Source: Pohlia nutans
Taxonomy: Eukaryota > Streptophyta > Bryopsida > Bryales > Mniaceae
Direction of reading: 5' to 3'
Length of the DNA stretch: 64,000 bases
Assembly (NCBI GenBank): GCA_022496805.1
Contig: CM040103.1
Coordinates: 5,536,001-5,600,000 of the forward strand
This document shows positions 36,384 to 47,874 of the stretch, one piece after another. Position numbers and translations under genes: made by a program. The first letter of the stretch is position 1. Each line of letters begins with the position of its first letter. The notes below the pieces were generated by a model, which had not been told where the DNA came from, did no database searches, and saw only the letters and a list, made by a program, of their open reading frames with translations.

Positions 36384-37076
36384 TTACCACAAAAGTTGTG
36401 CATGTATGCGGCAACATTATATTCATGGACACAGTTTTTGCTAACCCTAATGTAGTTGTTGCTGGCCTCCTGCTCGTGATTAGAATTATAATCTGTGTCA
36501 ACCCACAAGTAAAAACCCGGATTGTGCAAGACTACGGGTTGAATTCGAACTGTACCACATCCGCCAGCCTCTTGTCCCAAGTAATCCATAACACAATGCA
36601 TTGTAGATTGCGGTTCTGTGTCAATTCTGAGAAAAGTAAAGCTGAATCCGCCGCCGCCCTTGGTGTTGGTAGTATGATCCCAAACCAAGCCGTGTGTTGT
36701 GAATGTGAATGAGAAGGAGGTGCTGAACGAAGCCATCCTCCCATTTGCGACATCTTGAATGCGGACCTTCTTCATGTATATGAACGCTCCACAACTCCCG
36801 TTGGAATCAAGTGTCCTTGCTCCCACGTTCATGATGTGGGAGCCCTTGGTGGGATTGTATGCAGCATCTCCAAATGCCTCGATATTGTTGTGTGGGGAGA
36901 AGGAGGGGAAGTTGAGGCAAGATGACAAGATGTTTGTTCTCATCTTTACAACAAGATGAGATGTAGAAGAGTACTTGGGGACGACATCGATTACAGTCTT
37001 TGAAACAATCACTTCATGGAGTATCAGAGCTCACACGTTGATTCTTTCTAAATTTGGCTATTTTGCATCTCAAGTA

Positions 37077-37327
37077 CTCCCTCCGTCCCAAAGTTATTGT
37101 CCAACTTGTTTGCTTGGTATTTCTTTGAGCCAATTTCATTGATCATATTGTAAGAAACATGATTAAAAAAGGTTCCAAATTATGTCATTAGAATGATTGA
37201 AGAACATTGCATGTGTTCATTGCAACCTAAATAAAATTAGCCACAAGGAAGTATTTTTTTGACCTACTTAAAAAAGCACTTTCAAACATGACTTTCAAAC
37301 ATGACAATAACTTTGGGACGGAGGGAG
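37077..37327. mobile_element. Stowaway MITE
   Basis: TA-CTCCCTCCGTCCCAAAGTTAT at the left and ATAACTTTGGGACGGAGGGAG-TA at the right. The CTCCCTCCGTCCC terminus and TA duplication are the classic plant Stowaway signature. 251 bp, just upstream of the lectin remnant. Confidence 0.95.
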
Positions 37328-37329
37328 TA

Positions 37330-39353
37330 CTTAATTGCCTCTACATAGAGTTTTCAAGTCTGTCTGCGGGTAGAATCACCTCTATTTTTGTTTCTAGAAC
37401 CAAAGGTCGCACTCTCACACCGCCTTCTAGCACAGAAATACCAAAAACCGTGAAAATAAGGAGATTTGGATATTAGAAATAGAATTTTATCTTAGGACTC
37501 AATTTTTCTACATAGGAGAAGAAATCATAAAGAGGCAAAGTGATTTCATATTTTTATCCCATACAGATATTTTTCTACAATTTTTCAAAGTGAAGAGTAT
37601 TTCAAACTCCTTTGTGGTTACAGAGGCTCATCTTAAATTGCTCATCTTAAATTGATACGAGGACCAATCCAAAGTCAATATATGGGCCACCATCCTACCC
37701 AAAATAAAGAAAATACAAGTCGATTGATCAGCACTAATCTTTTAAACAACGGTTTATGATCACAATCTTAACTATTTCAATGTCAATCTACTGCACAACT
37801 TTTGGACCTTCACGATTTATGGTATCCCTACGTTATTACGTGAACCTTCAATCTGAAACTGTTTAACTTAGCTGGAAGCTGCAGATGAAGTTGTTGGTGA
37901 AGTTAACTGTACTTCCAACAGCTTCCAAGAGTGTGAGCTGGCCACTTGAATGGCACCATCACCATAGCTACATAGGGAGTCAATATATTGCACTCTTTTG
38001 ACCCTTTACAATAATTGCCTTTCAGCAAATTTCCTGTTTGAGTGAACTGCATCTTACATGTAAAGGACTCGGAAGGTTTGCTCCAATACAAAATGAGGGA
38101 GCTTACAGAGTGGAATTCCCTTCAGTGGAATGGAATGCCCTCATGAGAGGGAAAATGGTAGAATGAAATTCCCTTCTAGCTTTACGTAGTAGGAAGTCCT
38201 CATCCTCGCAAATACCACGCAGGGAAAACCCTCGACCTCGGGCAAGCCCTCGCTCTCAAGGTTTCCCTCCAGAGTATTCCTACAAGTGATGGCTTTCTAC
38301 TATACAGTCCTACCTTACCTGCGATAGCCATTGAATCCCAAATTACATACTAGATCATAGTTCAAGTGTCCCTCTCGATAATGACATGTTTGGGAAGCCC
38401 TACCCTCAAGGTGGCAAGCATAGATCATTCACACAAACGACTTGTCACGTGTGTATTGCTTGAACCAATAATATCAGCACATTATGGAGTGTCATTGTAT
38501 GAAAGGTAGACAAATATGGCTGTCACAGTGTCAAGTCACTGGCCAAAATGCCAGGCAATGCATAACACATGCAAATCATCTGCTTCTCTTGTCAGGTCTC
38601 TTCTTATGCAGAAAAGACCTACTAAATTGATTGTCCTGGCAACCTACTAATTCGATTGCCAGCCATCAATCTCATCACCCATTTCCTAGTACACAAGAAA
38701 ACCTGAGTTACACGCTAATCAAAACCAAAATCACACTATGGCCCCCCTGCACAAGCCATACATTCAGTCCGTTAAACAGTGTCTGTTCTTTATGGGGCAG
38801 TTGCATTTAGAAACATAATTCAAGCATAGAAACAAAAGAGAAAAAAGAAAAAATTGTAAAATGATGGAAAGAAACATACACATCATAAACTTCAAGGCAT
38901 GTGAACATGATGTCATGATGGTGCACTGAAATGCAATTAAGATAATTTGGTGCCAACCTCCGTACCAATCTAGTATGGATAAAATGACACTAAAATGACC
39001 TATATGCGGCCTTTGGTGTCAAAATGGCACAAAAAGATGCAACCATAAAACACAGCACGATCATAGGAAAACAAGTGAGGCCAAAACTGAATTTTTTTGC
39101 AAGTAAGCCCATGCTGATGAGAATCAGCAATAAATTTATCAAGGTCGGCGAGACTTCTCGTCACCCACCATTGGTAACCTTCACATTCACTAACCAATAA
39201 TAAACTCTACAAACTACCAAAAAGAAGGATTATCACTACGTCCTAGGTTATTAGGAACTCAACTAAATGATACCTTCAGCGATCAATGAATTGGGAACCA
39301 AAAATATAAAAAATTGAAAGTTATACACAAAGGGGAATCTTTAAAAATGAATT
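37330..39353. other. Intergenic, no gene recognised
   Basis: Low-copy sequence between the lectin remnant and the 3' end of the TBL gene. The part next to 39354 is presumably TBL 3' UTR. No repeat boundaries or RNA genes were found. Confidence 0.45.
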
Positions 39354-42300
39354 CTATGTGGACTTGATCCCCCTCCTTTTGAACTTGGCCGCGAGCTCGG
39401 CAAAAAAAATCTCATTCCATGTATCTGGAATGCCAGGTAAGCACCAATGCAAACAATCCTGCCCACCTTTCCCGCCCCCATACTTGGACACATGGGTCTC
39501 CCCCCTCTCAAAGGAGAGAGAGGTGATGTTCAACAAATTCACCGTGGTCCCCATGACCGCGCTCTCCGCAATAGGGTCCACTCTCATCCCCTCCTGCACG
39601 GTCTGGTTATCTTTCAAAAACTGCGTCGGATCACAAGTGCCACCTGTATTCCAGTCCCCGTTCCGAAAGTGACGTGGCGAGAGTGACCTGTCACAGACCA
39701 ACCGCCAGGGGTTAGGGGCTGAACTGAAAATAGAGCGTAAAACATTAGTTGCTTTTAAGTCCGTTATAAAGTGTGCATGTAACAACTGTTTACTTGAGTT
39801 CAAGTGTGCAGTGCAGCATTAACAGGATAACGCTTTTATGCACACTTTCGATTGGGAGGCAGTCAGTGCTTTACGTTGTATCACACTCACCAAAACTCGG
39901 GCACTCTGCTCTATTACCCACTCTCGAGCTAATGCCCTCAAACTGGTACCAACATAGCATAGCGCCCTCGTAGGTGAGCGTAATTCCTTACATTCTATGG
40001 CAGTTCTAAGACTTCACTCTTTGTTACATGAAAAAAGAGCATAACATTCTATAGCAGTTCTAGGACTTTGCACTCTTTGTTACAGTGGCAAGAAAACCTC
40101 TTATTTCTTTCTTTTCAATGATACACCACTCGAATTTTTATCATGTCATTCACCACAGCTACATATACAAAAGTTCTCTTGGAAATCTGTACAAACTTAA
40201 TTGGACAACTTGTGAACACATACCAGTGCATTGAGAACCTTAAAAGGCAGTGCAATTAGAGAGGGTTGACAGTGCAAGCTTGATTGGACAACACGTATAA
40301 ATGCATTTAGAGGTCCGTAAAGGGCAGTGCAATTAGGGAGGGTTGAGTGTCCGTTGTCACAATATCGCCATATTCGTATAATTGGGAATTTCCACCATAT
40401 TGGGATTCTTTGAAATTTACAATAAACCGTAAAAAGCATTGCAATTAGAGAGGGTTGACACTGCAAGCTTGATTGGGCAACTTGTGAAATGTACAAACGC
40501 ATTTAGAGGTCCGTAAAGGGCAGTGCAATTAGAGAGGGTTGAGTGTCCATTGTCACAATATCGCCATATTCGTATAATTGGGAATTTCCGCCATATTGGG
40601 ACTCTTTGAAATTTACAGAATTTCCCGCTGAATCTATGCCAGTTGTAGATTTCAAAGAGTCCCAATATGACATAAATTCCCAATATGGCGATCAATGTTT
40701 GCAGAATTGCAACACTAGTAGCAAACTTGTTGTTTTTCATTCCTCATTTCGTGGGAACAGTGAATAGTACCGGAATATTATACTTACATTTCTGTCTTAT
40801 TGTGACCAAAACTACTCATCAGCACTAACACAGCCCATGTGCCTGGCGCCGTTTCATTTCTTTTTCATTTTTAGTAAGTGAAAAACGACACATTTCCTTC
40901 TAGAGCAATGAGATTACAGAGAGGCTGAGGGAGGGGAGGAAGGAAGTACCTGTAATAGAGGATTTTCTCCGGCGTGTTTTTGGTGGCATTGTGAACCCAC
41001 TTAAGAACGTTGTGCACCGTGGCATTATACGCAACAGGCACCCGGGAGATATTCTCGGACTTCTCAACGGGCTTGCCACCGACGTAGTACACGAACCGGT
41101 TCTGCTTCATTTTCCCCCCGTTCCAGTGATGACCGGTGTTCAACACGAGCACGTCGATGACGGGGAGGTGCCTCTCGATGGCCTCCTCGGGGCGGTCGAG
41201 GTGGAGCGCGTTCGGAGTCGCGGGGTCCGAGAGGTTGAGCGGCTGGATGCGCGCCAGGGTGACCGACCACCTGTACATGATGGTGGTGTTGGTGGCGTCG
41301 AAGCGGAACGCGAAGCCGTTGGGCTTGCGCTCGCCGCGCGGCGTGTAGAACCCGAACGACGACCCGATGTCCGCGACGGCCGTGTCGTTCTTGCCCCGCG
41401 TCAGCATGCACAGCAGTGACTGCAGCTGCTGCCGCCCCAGCGAGTCCCCCACGAACGCCACCACCTTGTTGCGTAACCTGCCAGTTCCATGATTTTCTTT
41501 GTTAGTGCACTGCAATTCACAGACGCGTTCTGTCCACCAGGTTCACAGTAATCCCAGAACCACTTTATGACATTTAGAACATTACGCAACCTCCCACATA
41601 AATGGTATCTACTTTTGCTACCCAGTGCATACAGTACTCACAATACCTTTATAATATCCGGAAATATCCTTGATATATTAAGGTGATACCATGATGATAT
41701 CCACGGATATCACCTCATAAAGCTGCTACATATTTATATCATGATGATCATTCTTGCTACATTTCAAAAAAAAAATCATTTTCTTTCTATTTTCTCTCTT
41801 TGTATGTTTAGCAGCCCCATTTTTTGGGTAGAAATCCAGCTAATTTTAGCCAGTTTTGAGATCACTGCACATTATTCGTGGGATTCAGAATGTGTTACTG
41901 CAATACTGGACGTCAAAGAATAATGATTTCTGCCCTTAACCTACAGTACCCAGAAGTTGATATTTCTCATCAATAACCAGTGAAAGCCAGTATCCACCTC
42001 TTGATTGATTGGTTAGTATCGTAGACATGCTATTAAATGTACACTACCAATCACCATGCAAACAAAACAACCAACATGATTCGTGTCTACAATATCCACC
42101 TCTTGATTGGTTGGTTGGCTATTCGTGGGATTCAGATGTGTTACTGCAGTCAAAGAATAATGATTTCTGCCCTGAACCTACAGTAGCCAGAAGTTGATAT
42201 TTCTCACACTAGTAGCAGATCTGTCGTTTTTCATTCCCCACTTTGTGGAAACAGTGAACAGTGACAGAATATTGTGCCTATATTTCTGTCTTCTTGTGAC

Positions 42301-44853
42301 CAAAACCACTCACCAGCACTAACACAACCCATGTGCATGGCGCCGTTTCATTCTTTTTTCATTTATAGTAAGTGAAAAACGACACATTTCCTACTAGTGT
42401 CATCAATAACTAGTGAAAGCTAGTATCCACCTCTCGATTGGTTAGTATCGGCTGATATCGTAGACATGCTATTAACTGTACATGCAAACAAAACTATCAA
42501 CAAGGTGTACGATGATTAGCGTGTCTACAATATCCACCTCTTGATTGGTTGGTGATTGAGAGAATGTGGCTCTATTTTCTAGATTCTCCTTTCCAACATT
42601 TGTAAGAGTCGTTCAAGTTTGAAATACCTCATTCACCGACCCATTCTGAGACCCACTAATTTTTTAATGATGTTTCACTCGTGTTCCAACCAGATTTTAC
42701 AATGTTGTTCTAAGGGCCGCTACACACTATGACCGAAGGTCAAGAGACCATCGATTTTCACCAATCGGATTGCAAGAAACCAAGAATTCGGCCTCTCGAT
42801 CCTTCTCACTAGAGGCCAAAGTCCAAAGGCCGTCGCTCTCCAAAATGCCTACATGGCAACACTTTGACAGCCTCTCGAAAGGAAGTTTGGGTCGGACAGG
42901 AATAGAAACCCAAACTATGGTCAAGAGGCCGTCGATTTCTTTTCATAAAAAATGAAAACTATATTACATTGCCTATTTTCAGACCATGTCTTTGGACTCT
43001 CAACAATGTTTGGCCACTCAATCCCACGGCCTCTTGACTTGGACGGCCATAGTGTGAAGCGGCCCTAAGTTGAATTTTCCCACTCAACCCTCTTATTCAG
43101 TTTCCTTGCAATGAATCCCTGATTTTCTTTCCAAATTAAAAAGAAAAGCGAAACAAAAAATTGTTTTCCGACTAGTGTGGATTGCTCATCGATTGCCCCT
43201 GAACACGACCATCACCTAATTCGTAAAGAACTTTCGAAATGACAACTTCACTCGCAAATTCATTTGTAGCCTCACCAATGTGGGCAACTGATACTCCCTC
43301 TCGTTGCAATGTTCCTTTCAATGAGACCGAAGAAATTTGGTAATATGCGCTAGCTCTTTCCGGAGTATGAGAAGAAGCGTGCTTACATTTCCAGGACGGC
43401 GGAGGCGTTGAAGACGGGCAAGTCGCAGCCGGCCGGCTGCCACCGGTAGCGATCCAGCAATTTGTCAGGGTGACCATTGAGCCGGCACGAGAATGGGGGA
43501 GACAACCACATCTTGCACTCCAGGCCGGAGTAAAACGGCCGCGTTTCGTCCAACACCCATTTCCCCACCGAGTAATCACACTCTCCCGGCTCAGATTCTT
43601 CTTCCACCGTCTCAGATTGCGTAACGTTTTCAGTACTCTCGTCCACAGACAACAACGGAGCCCCTTGCGGTTTCAGCGGCTCCAGAACCTCGTCTGACAG
43701 CGCCCCATCCGGCCTCGCTTCCAACGAGAGTTCGGCTTCCTCTTCTGCAGTCAAGCTGGCCTCGCTCCGAGTCACATTCTTTGCCGAAGGTCCCTCTTCT
43801 ACTGTTTCTTCCGTCAAGGTTTCGTTCACGGTGGAAATGCTCTCCTCAGGCTCAGAAACAACGGTGACAGAGGATTTAGGTTTTGCTTCCTCGTCTTCTA
43901 CGACTAGTTCCGGTTCGGTTTGCACAAGCTCTGTCTCTTCCGAAACGGGTGTGAGATCGCTCTCCGTTAGGTCAGCAGGACCTGGAGAAATCAACGCCGA
44001 ACTAATCAAACCCTTGGGCTATCTAGGTCCTCGTAACTTAGTTAGTAGAACTATCCCCATCAAACCCAGGGTTTTAACAAATCAACAACTTTTACATCTA
44101 AAAAGAGGCACCAGAAGTATATAGCACTCACTGTGTAGCTCCATGTGTCTTAGTTACTAACGCTATCCCCAATGCAAAATGCTCTTCGATTATATCAGCA
44201 AACCTAGGACTGAAATTACTCTTCAACCAAAGTCAGCAAATTTTGAGTTTAGCTACCTCTCAGAGGAGGTACCAAGAGTAGTCTAACCCAACAGACCCTT
44301 CAACCTTAGGGCTGAAGTTTCTCTTCTTAAAAAGAAGAGGGGCAGCCCCAGTTCCTTGCTAACATTTCCACTGATTGCTAAAAAAGCCTAATTTGAACAG
44401 TGCCGTAACCAAATTTATACTTTCTCACAGACTCGTCATTTCAAAAATCCAAACAAGGGAGCAAAAGCTTCAGTAACTTAACACACCTTCGTTTGTTGTT
44501 GTCTCCGCTGAAGTGTTTCTAAGAAACGGCCTGTACGAATTCGCCTGCTCCTCAAACACACTCACAGGCACTGCAACACAAACCCAATCTCAGCTAAAAC
44601 TTTCCTCGGAGGTCGAAACATAAAAAGGTGCCAAAAAGCAAAAGCATTCTGCCATCGCCAGATCTATCCAAAGCTCACCTTTGACAACAGGCGACTGCGC
44701 CACGCCGGAGAGAACGAGAGGCGACGCTTCCCACAGCAACACCACCGCCATAGTACCAACCATAGCCACCATCAGCAACATTGTTTGTGTAGCGCGGTTG
44801 ATTCCACACACACCGCTCAGTTCCTTTCCTCGCCGCGCATGATACGGCTCCAT
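39354..44853 (-). CDS. TBL: Trichome birefringence-like (TBL) protein, probable polysaccharide O-acetyltransferase, five exons
   Basis: Family members acetylate xylan, mannan, xyloglucan or pectin in the Golgi. Exons in coding order: 44853-44679, 44570-44487, 43981-43387, 41477-40950, 39687-39354; all GT-AG, phases agree, 571 residues, stop TAG. The ATG at 44853 is the first in frame. A short basic cytoplasmic tail, one membrane anchor (about 24-41, TMLLMVAMVGTMAVVLLW), then a long acidic Glu/Ser/Thr/Val linker with NVT/NET sequons (about 88-218). The TBL N-terminal domain starts at ECDYSVGKWV (about 220; the next conserved block is CDLPVFNA). The PC-esterase domain has GDSLGRQQ (295-302; catalytic Ser in GDS), NTGHHWN, SPRHFRNGDWNTGGTC, and the paired DCLHWCLPGIPDTWN (Asp538, His541). 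All catalytic motifs are intact. Introns 3 and 4 (1.9 and 1.3 kb) hold MITEs and duplications. Confidence 0.95.
40195..40680. repeat. 196-bp tandem duplication with inverted end, TBL intron 4
   Basis: Direct repeats with a 196-bp offset share GAGGTCCGTAAAGGGCAGTG, GAGTGTCC-TTGTCACAATATCG and ATTGGGAATTTCC. At 40653-40690 CAAAGAGTCCCAATATG and CCCAATATGGCGAT are inverse copies of the nearby segment, giving a stem. Confidence 0.75.
40713..40905. mobile_element. 193-bp CACTA-end MITE in TBL intron 4
   Basis: CACTAGTAGCAAACTTGTTG at the left; the right end is decayed to CTTCTAGAG. CAA flanks both sides (3-bp duplication). It lies 44 bp from the splice donor of exon 4 (intron side). Confidence 0.85.
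41870..42540. repeat. Tandem duplication, offset 245 bp, TBL intron 3
   Basis: Copy 1 (from about 41870) and copy 2 (from about 42115) share ATTCGTGGGATTCAGA, AAAGAATAATGATTTCTGCC, CAGAAGTTGATATTTCTCA, TATCCACCTCT-GATTG and TCGTAGACATGCTATTAA. Copy 2 is split by a CACTA MITE; copy 1 shows the empty site. Confidence 0.8.
42207..42399. mobile_element. 193-bp CACTA-end MITE in TBL intron 3
   Basis: CACTAGTAGCAGATCTGTCG to CGACACATTTCCTACTAGTG, flanked by TCA on both sides. The duplicate segment at about 41955-41975 reads TTTCTCATCAATAAC without the element, so a 3-bp TCA duplication is directly visible. Confidence 0.95.
42714..43065. mobile_element. PIF/Harbinger-like MITE P3 in TBL intron 3
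   Basis: TAA-GGGCCGCTACACACTATGACC at the left and GGCCATAGTGTGAAGCGGCCC-TAA at the right. 352 bp, TAA duplication; internal GAATTCGGCCTCTCGA and CAATCCCACGGCCTC as in P1/P2. Confidence 0.9.
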
Positions 44854-45982
44854 CTCCACAAAACTAACTAACGCAGTCCCTAGATCACCGCATTCAACAA
44901 AACTCACACGCAATGCCAACCCCGTACACGTCTCCACAACGCAGATTCAATGCTCATCTCTCATCAGATCAAGGCTCTCACATCACGACTACAAATTGAA
45001 CCAACAACAACAACAATAATAATAATAACAATAACATCACTCGCTTAGTTGCTCCAGGCACGTTCTGCTGCGCGCTGCAAGTAAGTCACTTAGCGCGTGG
45101 ATGTGTCACATTTCCAGTGGACCGGAAATTGGTCTCACTAGACCGTCAGTTCGACATCCCCCTGCACTAAAAATGAATGCGAGTTCTTCCGGTTGCTTGT
45201 TGTTGGTTGGCCCCCGCGCTCTTCGCGCCGGTTTCTTAGCTCCGCGTTTCTACTCGTATTGAATCAGTTACTCTTCAAAGGTAGTACCCTTTTTATTGCG
45301 AGCAAAAAATACAAACCCACCCCACTGAAACCGACGTACTAAGTTCAGTTACCACTCAAGTCCCCGATCACGCAATTATCAACCCACCGGTTTCCGGGAC
45401 CTGCAATTACAAGTGGCGCCCTGACAGGACATGATCAGCCCAGCCCTACGGGAACAGATACTAGATGAATGAGCTGCAATCAAACAGGACTGAGAGAGTG
45501 AGAATCATCGTCGCTTTACGGGTACAGTGACTGCAGGAAAAGTGAGAGATTATTTCGGTGTACTGTTTGTTTTCTGTGTGATTGTTATTATTGTTTATGA
45601 TTGTTATTATTGGAATCGTCGAGTAAACTGGATTCGCGTGGTGAGGGATTCGATGTGAGTGGACTCCGGTGAATCATGTCTGAATCGATGATATCATCGA
45701 CGGAATCCAGCCGTTGACTTGGCGTGGCTGCTTACTGTCGAGGTACTTCTTGGGTTGGCAGATTTGTCTTCTGTTTAGGTCTTTCTAAAATGTAACTTAT
45801 TGTATTCAAATTGGTGCCAGAAATAGGGTTTCTTGGGGTGAACTGGAGGTACTCCGGTACGGTAGTGGTACTGGCGCACCTGCAACTGTTGACTGGATGG
45901 AATGGAGGACTTTCAGGGATCTGTCTAAATCCCCCCATCGAGCGTGGCTCGGAGAGGTTTGGTGGGGGTGGCAGGGGTGGGG
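44854..45982 (-). promoter_or_regulatory. 5' leader and upstream region of TBL
   Basis: Upstream of the TBL ATG the gene strand has TTG/TTA trinucleotide runs (45003-45035, GTTGTTATTATTATTATTG) probably in the leader, then mixed-composition sequence. No convincing TATA box was found, so the transcription start is not placed. Confidence 0.35.
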
Positions 45983-45984
45983 TA

Positions 45985-46394
45985 AGGTAGGAAAACCAAA
46001 AACGGTGAAAATAAGGTGATTTGACTAGAAGGAATGGAGTTAGAAATTATGTGAAATTTTTTTGAGATGAAGAAGAAGAAATGATGAAGACTGCAAGTTG
46101 TTTCGTATTTTTATTCCCCGTAAATAATTATCTACAATTTCTCAAAGTGGGAAGTTTGTCAAACCCCCTTCTTGTATACTAGACTCTTCCTTTTCTACAC
46201 ATGAAAGCACCAAAAACGGTTAACTAATATCACAGAAAACCGCACACAAGATTCCAAAAAAATTAGCAATTTTTAGTAAATTTTTGGAATCCTCGTCATG
46301 CAAAAATTCTCCATTTTCGGTCTTCCACCTCCCTGCTTTTAAAAAACTCTAGTGCACGCCTTGAGGGCATTAACCGTTTTTGGTTTTCCTACCT
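45985..46394. mobile_element. TA-flanked MITE M3 (410 bp)
   Basis: TA-AGGTAGGAAAACCAAAAACGG to CCGTTTTTGGTTTTCCTACCT-TA. Full-length relative of M2 in inverse orientation, with matching words throughout (GATTTGACTAGAAGGAATGG against CCATTCCTTCTGGTCAAATC). Confidence 0.9.
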
Positions 46395-46665
46395 TAAAAC
46401 CTGCCCCCTATTTTTCAGTTGGAGGGGCCCTTACTTGATCTCGTAGGGGGCTTCCTAGGGTAATTTGGGGCCGCAGGTCCCAAATTTAGAAAAAAAAAAA
46501 CCAAAAAAAGTCCCCGAGGGGCCAAAACGGGGAGGGCCACAACATTGAACCCCACCGCGCCTGGCATCCGAGCCACGCTCCATAGGGAGAAATAAAGAGA
46601 CCCGACTTTCAGCAGCTTCTTTGGGTCCTTGAAACCAGTGCACTCCATTGATTTTCTTTTTTCTT

Positions 46666-46696
<31 letters not shown>

Positions 46697-46893
46697 TCTT
46701 TTTTTTTTTCTTTTCACAAATTGAAACAAATCAATTGCAAGGGAGGAAAAGAAATAGAAGGCCACCACGGCAGGACCACAACGGGGCACGAGGATCTTTT
46801 TTTCTCTTGAGAACCGTCAAGTGAAAGAGATTCATTAGAGAAATTCGAAAAGTAGCAAAAACTTTGGTTTCTTCCATGGGCTTGTGTCACGAA
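46395..46893 (-). repeat. Retroposon-like copy with long A/T tail
   Basis: On the - strand, CCTTGCAATTGATTTGTTTC is followed by AATTTGTGAAAAG and a long interrupted poly(A) (46653-46715 as CTTTTT runs on +). The pre-tail words match those of the retroposon at 36172-36251. The 5' limit is not defined. A 124-codon - strand frame here is low-complexity and not supported as a gene. Confidence 0.5.
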
Positions 46894-46959
46894 GTAACCC
46901 TAAAAACGTTAAGAGGGCCTAGACAGGGCAGCCCGGAAGGCATCTAAATTTTTTTGGGA

Positions 46960-47009
<50 letters not shown>

Positions 47010-47874
47010 TAATAATAATTAATTAATTAATTGCAAAAACGGCTCTGTAGTGCACTTCTGGCTAGCACTATAGCACTGTAGCACTGCGGCACTGCTGAAC
47101 TTCAGCTGCCCCAACCTCAAAACTTGTTCAATTTGATAACTTTGATTGCTTACCAAGGATTCCACAATCTCTCAAATGAGGCGAAAATTTGGAATCTAGA
47201 TCGCTTTTTCAGTAGCTTTCCAACGCACCAAGTCTCGCTTGATTTGGTTGAGAAAATCAACTTTTTTCTTCATTATTCTCTTTTAAATAAGCCCATGGGG
47301 CTTACCTTGACGTTTAACCCCTAACTGACCGATCAACCATTTTATGGTCGCTGCCCTTTTTTTACAGGCTGCTCGAGATGAATTTTTTTATTTTTTTAGA
47401 AAATAAAAAATATTTTCAAATAGGAAATCAAGTCTACTTTCCAACCTAATTTGAATCATGTCAATCGGAGTTAAACCCCATCAAGGAGAAATTTTCAAAG
47501 ACAAACACCTCAACATTGTCCTAGTGTTATAAAACTTACTATTCAGTCGGGAAAGTAATGATGTTCCCTCTTTCTAAAGTTTTGCTTTTCTGAACTTTAG
47601 AATAGAATGTCTAGTTTCAACCAATCAAACCAAATTTCAAATTCTAAAAATAAAATTTGTAATTTTGGTGAATATTCAACGATAAATGCTTCTAAATTCG
47701 CTTAATGAGAATCTAAAACATTTTTTGAAAGTTTGACCGTACGGATAATTACTAAACATCGTGCTTCTCATTTTCTCTTTTGGACCAAACTTCATCGAAA
47801 TTGTAGAAGCAACAATTTATAACACATTTAGGTTTTGTCCTTACCCCCTTTGTCATTTAGGCGTTAACAGTTAA
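46894..47874. mobile_element. Element A3 (A family), split by E2
   Basis: Left GTAACCCTAAAAACG (decayed), then GGGCAGCCCGGAAGGCATCT, an (AAT)n microsatellite (about 46960-47010), GCACTGTAGCACTGCGGCAC and TTTGGAATCTAGATCGC. Its right end TTTAAGGGTTAA is opened by E2: TTGACG-TTTAA, then E2, then TTAACAGTTAA. Confidence 0.8.
47314..47867 (+). mobile_element. Element E2 (TTAA-type) nested in A3
   Basis: TTAA-CCCCTAACTGACCGATC at the left, TTTGTCATTTAGGCG-TTAA at the right; 554 bp. Uninterrupted, so it shows the GGGAAAGTAATGATG site that D3 occupies in E1. Confidence 0.85.

Larger units (their letters stand above)
35660..37012 (-). pseudogene. L-type (legume) lectin domain, disrupted
   Basis: Two parts of one carbohydrate-binding lectin domain lie head to tail on the - strand. 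N-terminal part 37012-36385: NIEAFGDAAY, KKVRIQDVANGRMASFSTSF, then a Gly-rich GGGGFSFTF segment and NNYIRV, the strand order of L-type lectins. C-terminal part 35980-35690: GRYFTAWIDFNSSSRVLEVRLANW, then, in a different frame, KPLQPLLLISNYTLAKELSDE+VYLAFTGSS and LLSWSFFSSG (family pattern KP..PLL..DLS..L.EEVYVGFSAST...LGWSF). Defects: MITE G3 (35985-36383) sits between the halves; a 1-base frame change lies near 35880; no ATG or signal peptide precedes the domain (the frame opens after a stop, and its first ATG is at about codon 24). No transmembrane or kinase segment follows. It may derive from a soluble lectin or a lectin receptor kinase. Confidence 0.72.

Noticed and set aside
37012..37076. 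Signal peptide exon for the lectin directly upstream
   Set aside because: The frame opens after a stop codon, has no ATG in its first 20 or so codons, and the Stowaway MITE follows at 37077.
40991..41419. 142-codon open frame on the + strand
   Set aside because: It is the antisense shadow of TBL exon 4, which is GC-rich and carries the GDS motif on the - strand.
44854..44937. 28-codon N-terminal extension of TBL
   Set aside because: It would start at GTG; the ATG at 44853 precedes a normal basic tail and membrane anchor.
46415..46789. 124-codon - strand frame with a Lys-rich segment
   Set aside because: It reads through an interrupted poly(A) tract of a retroposon-like repeat.
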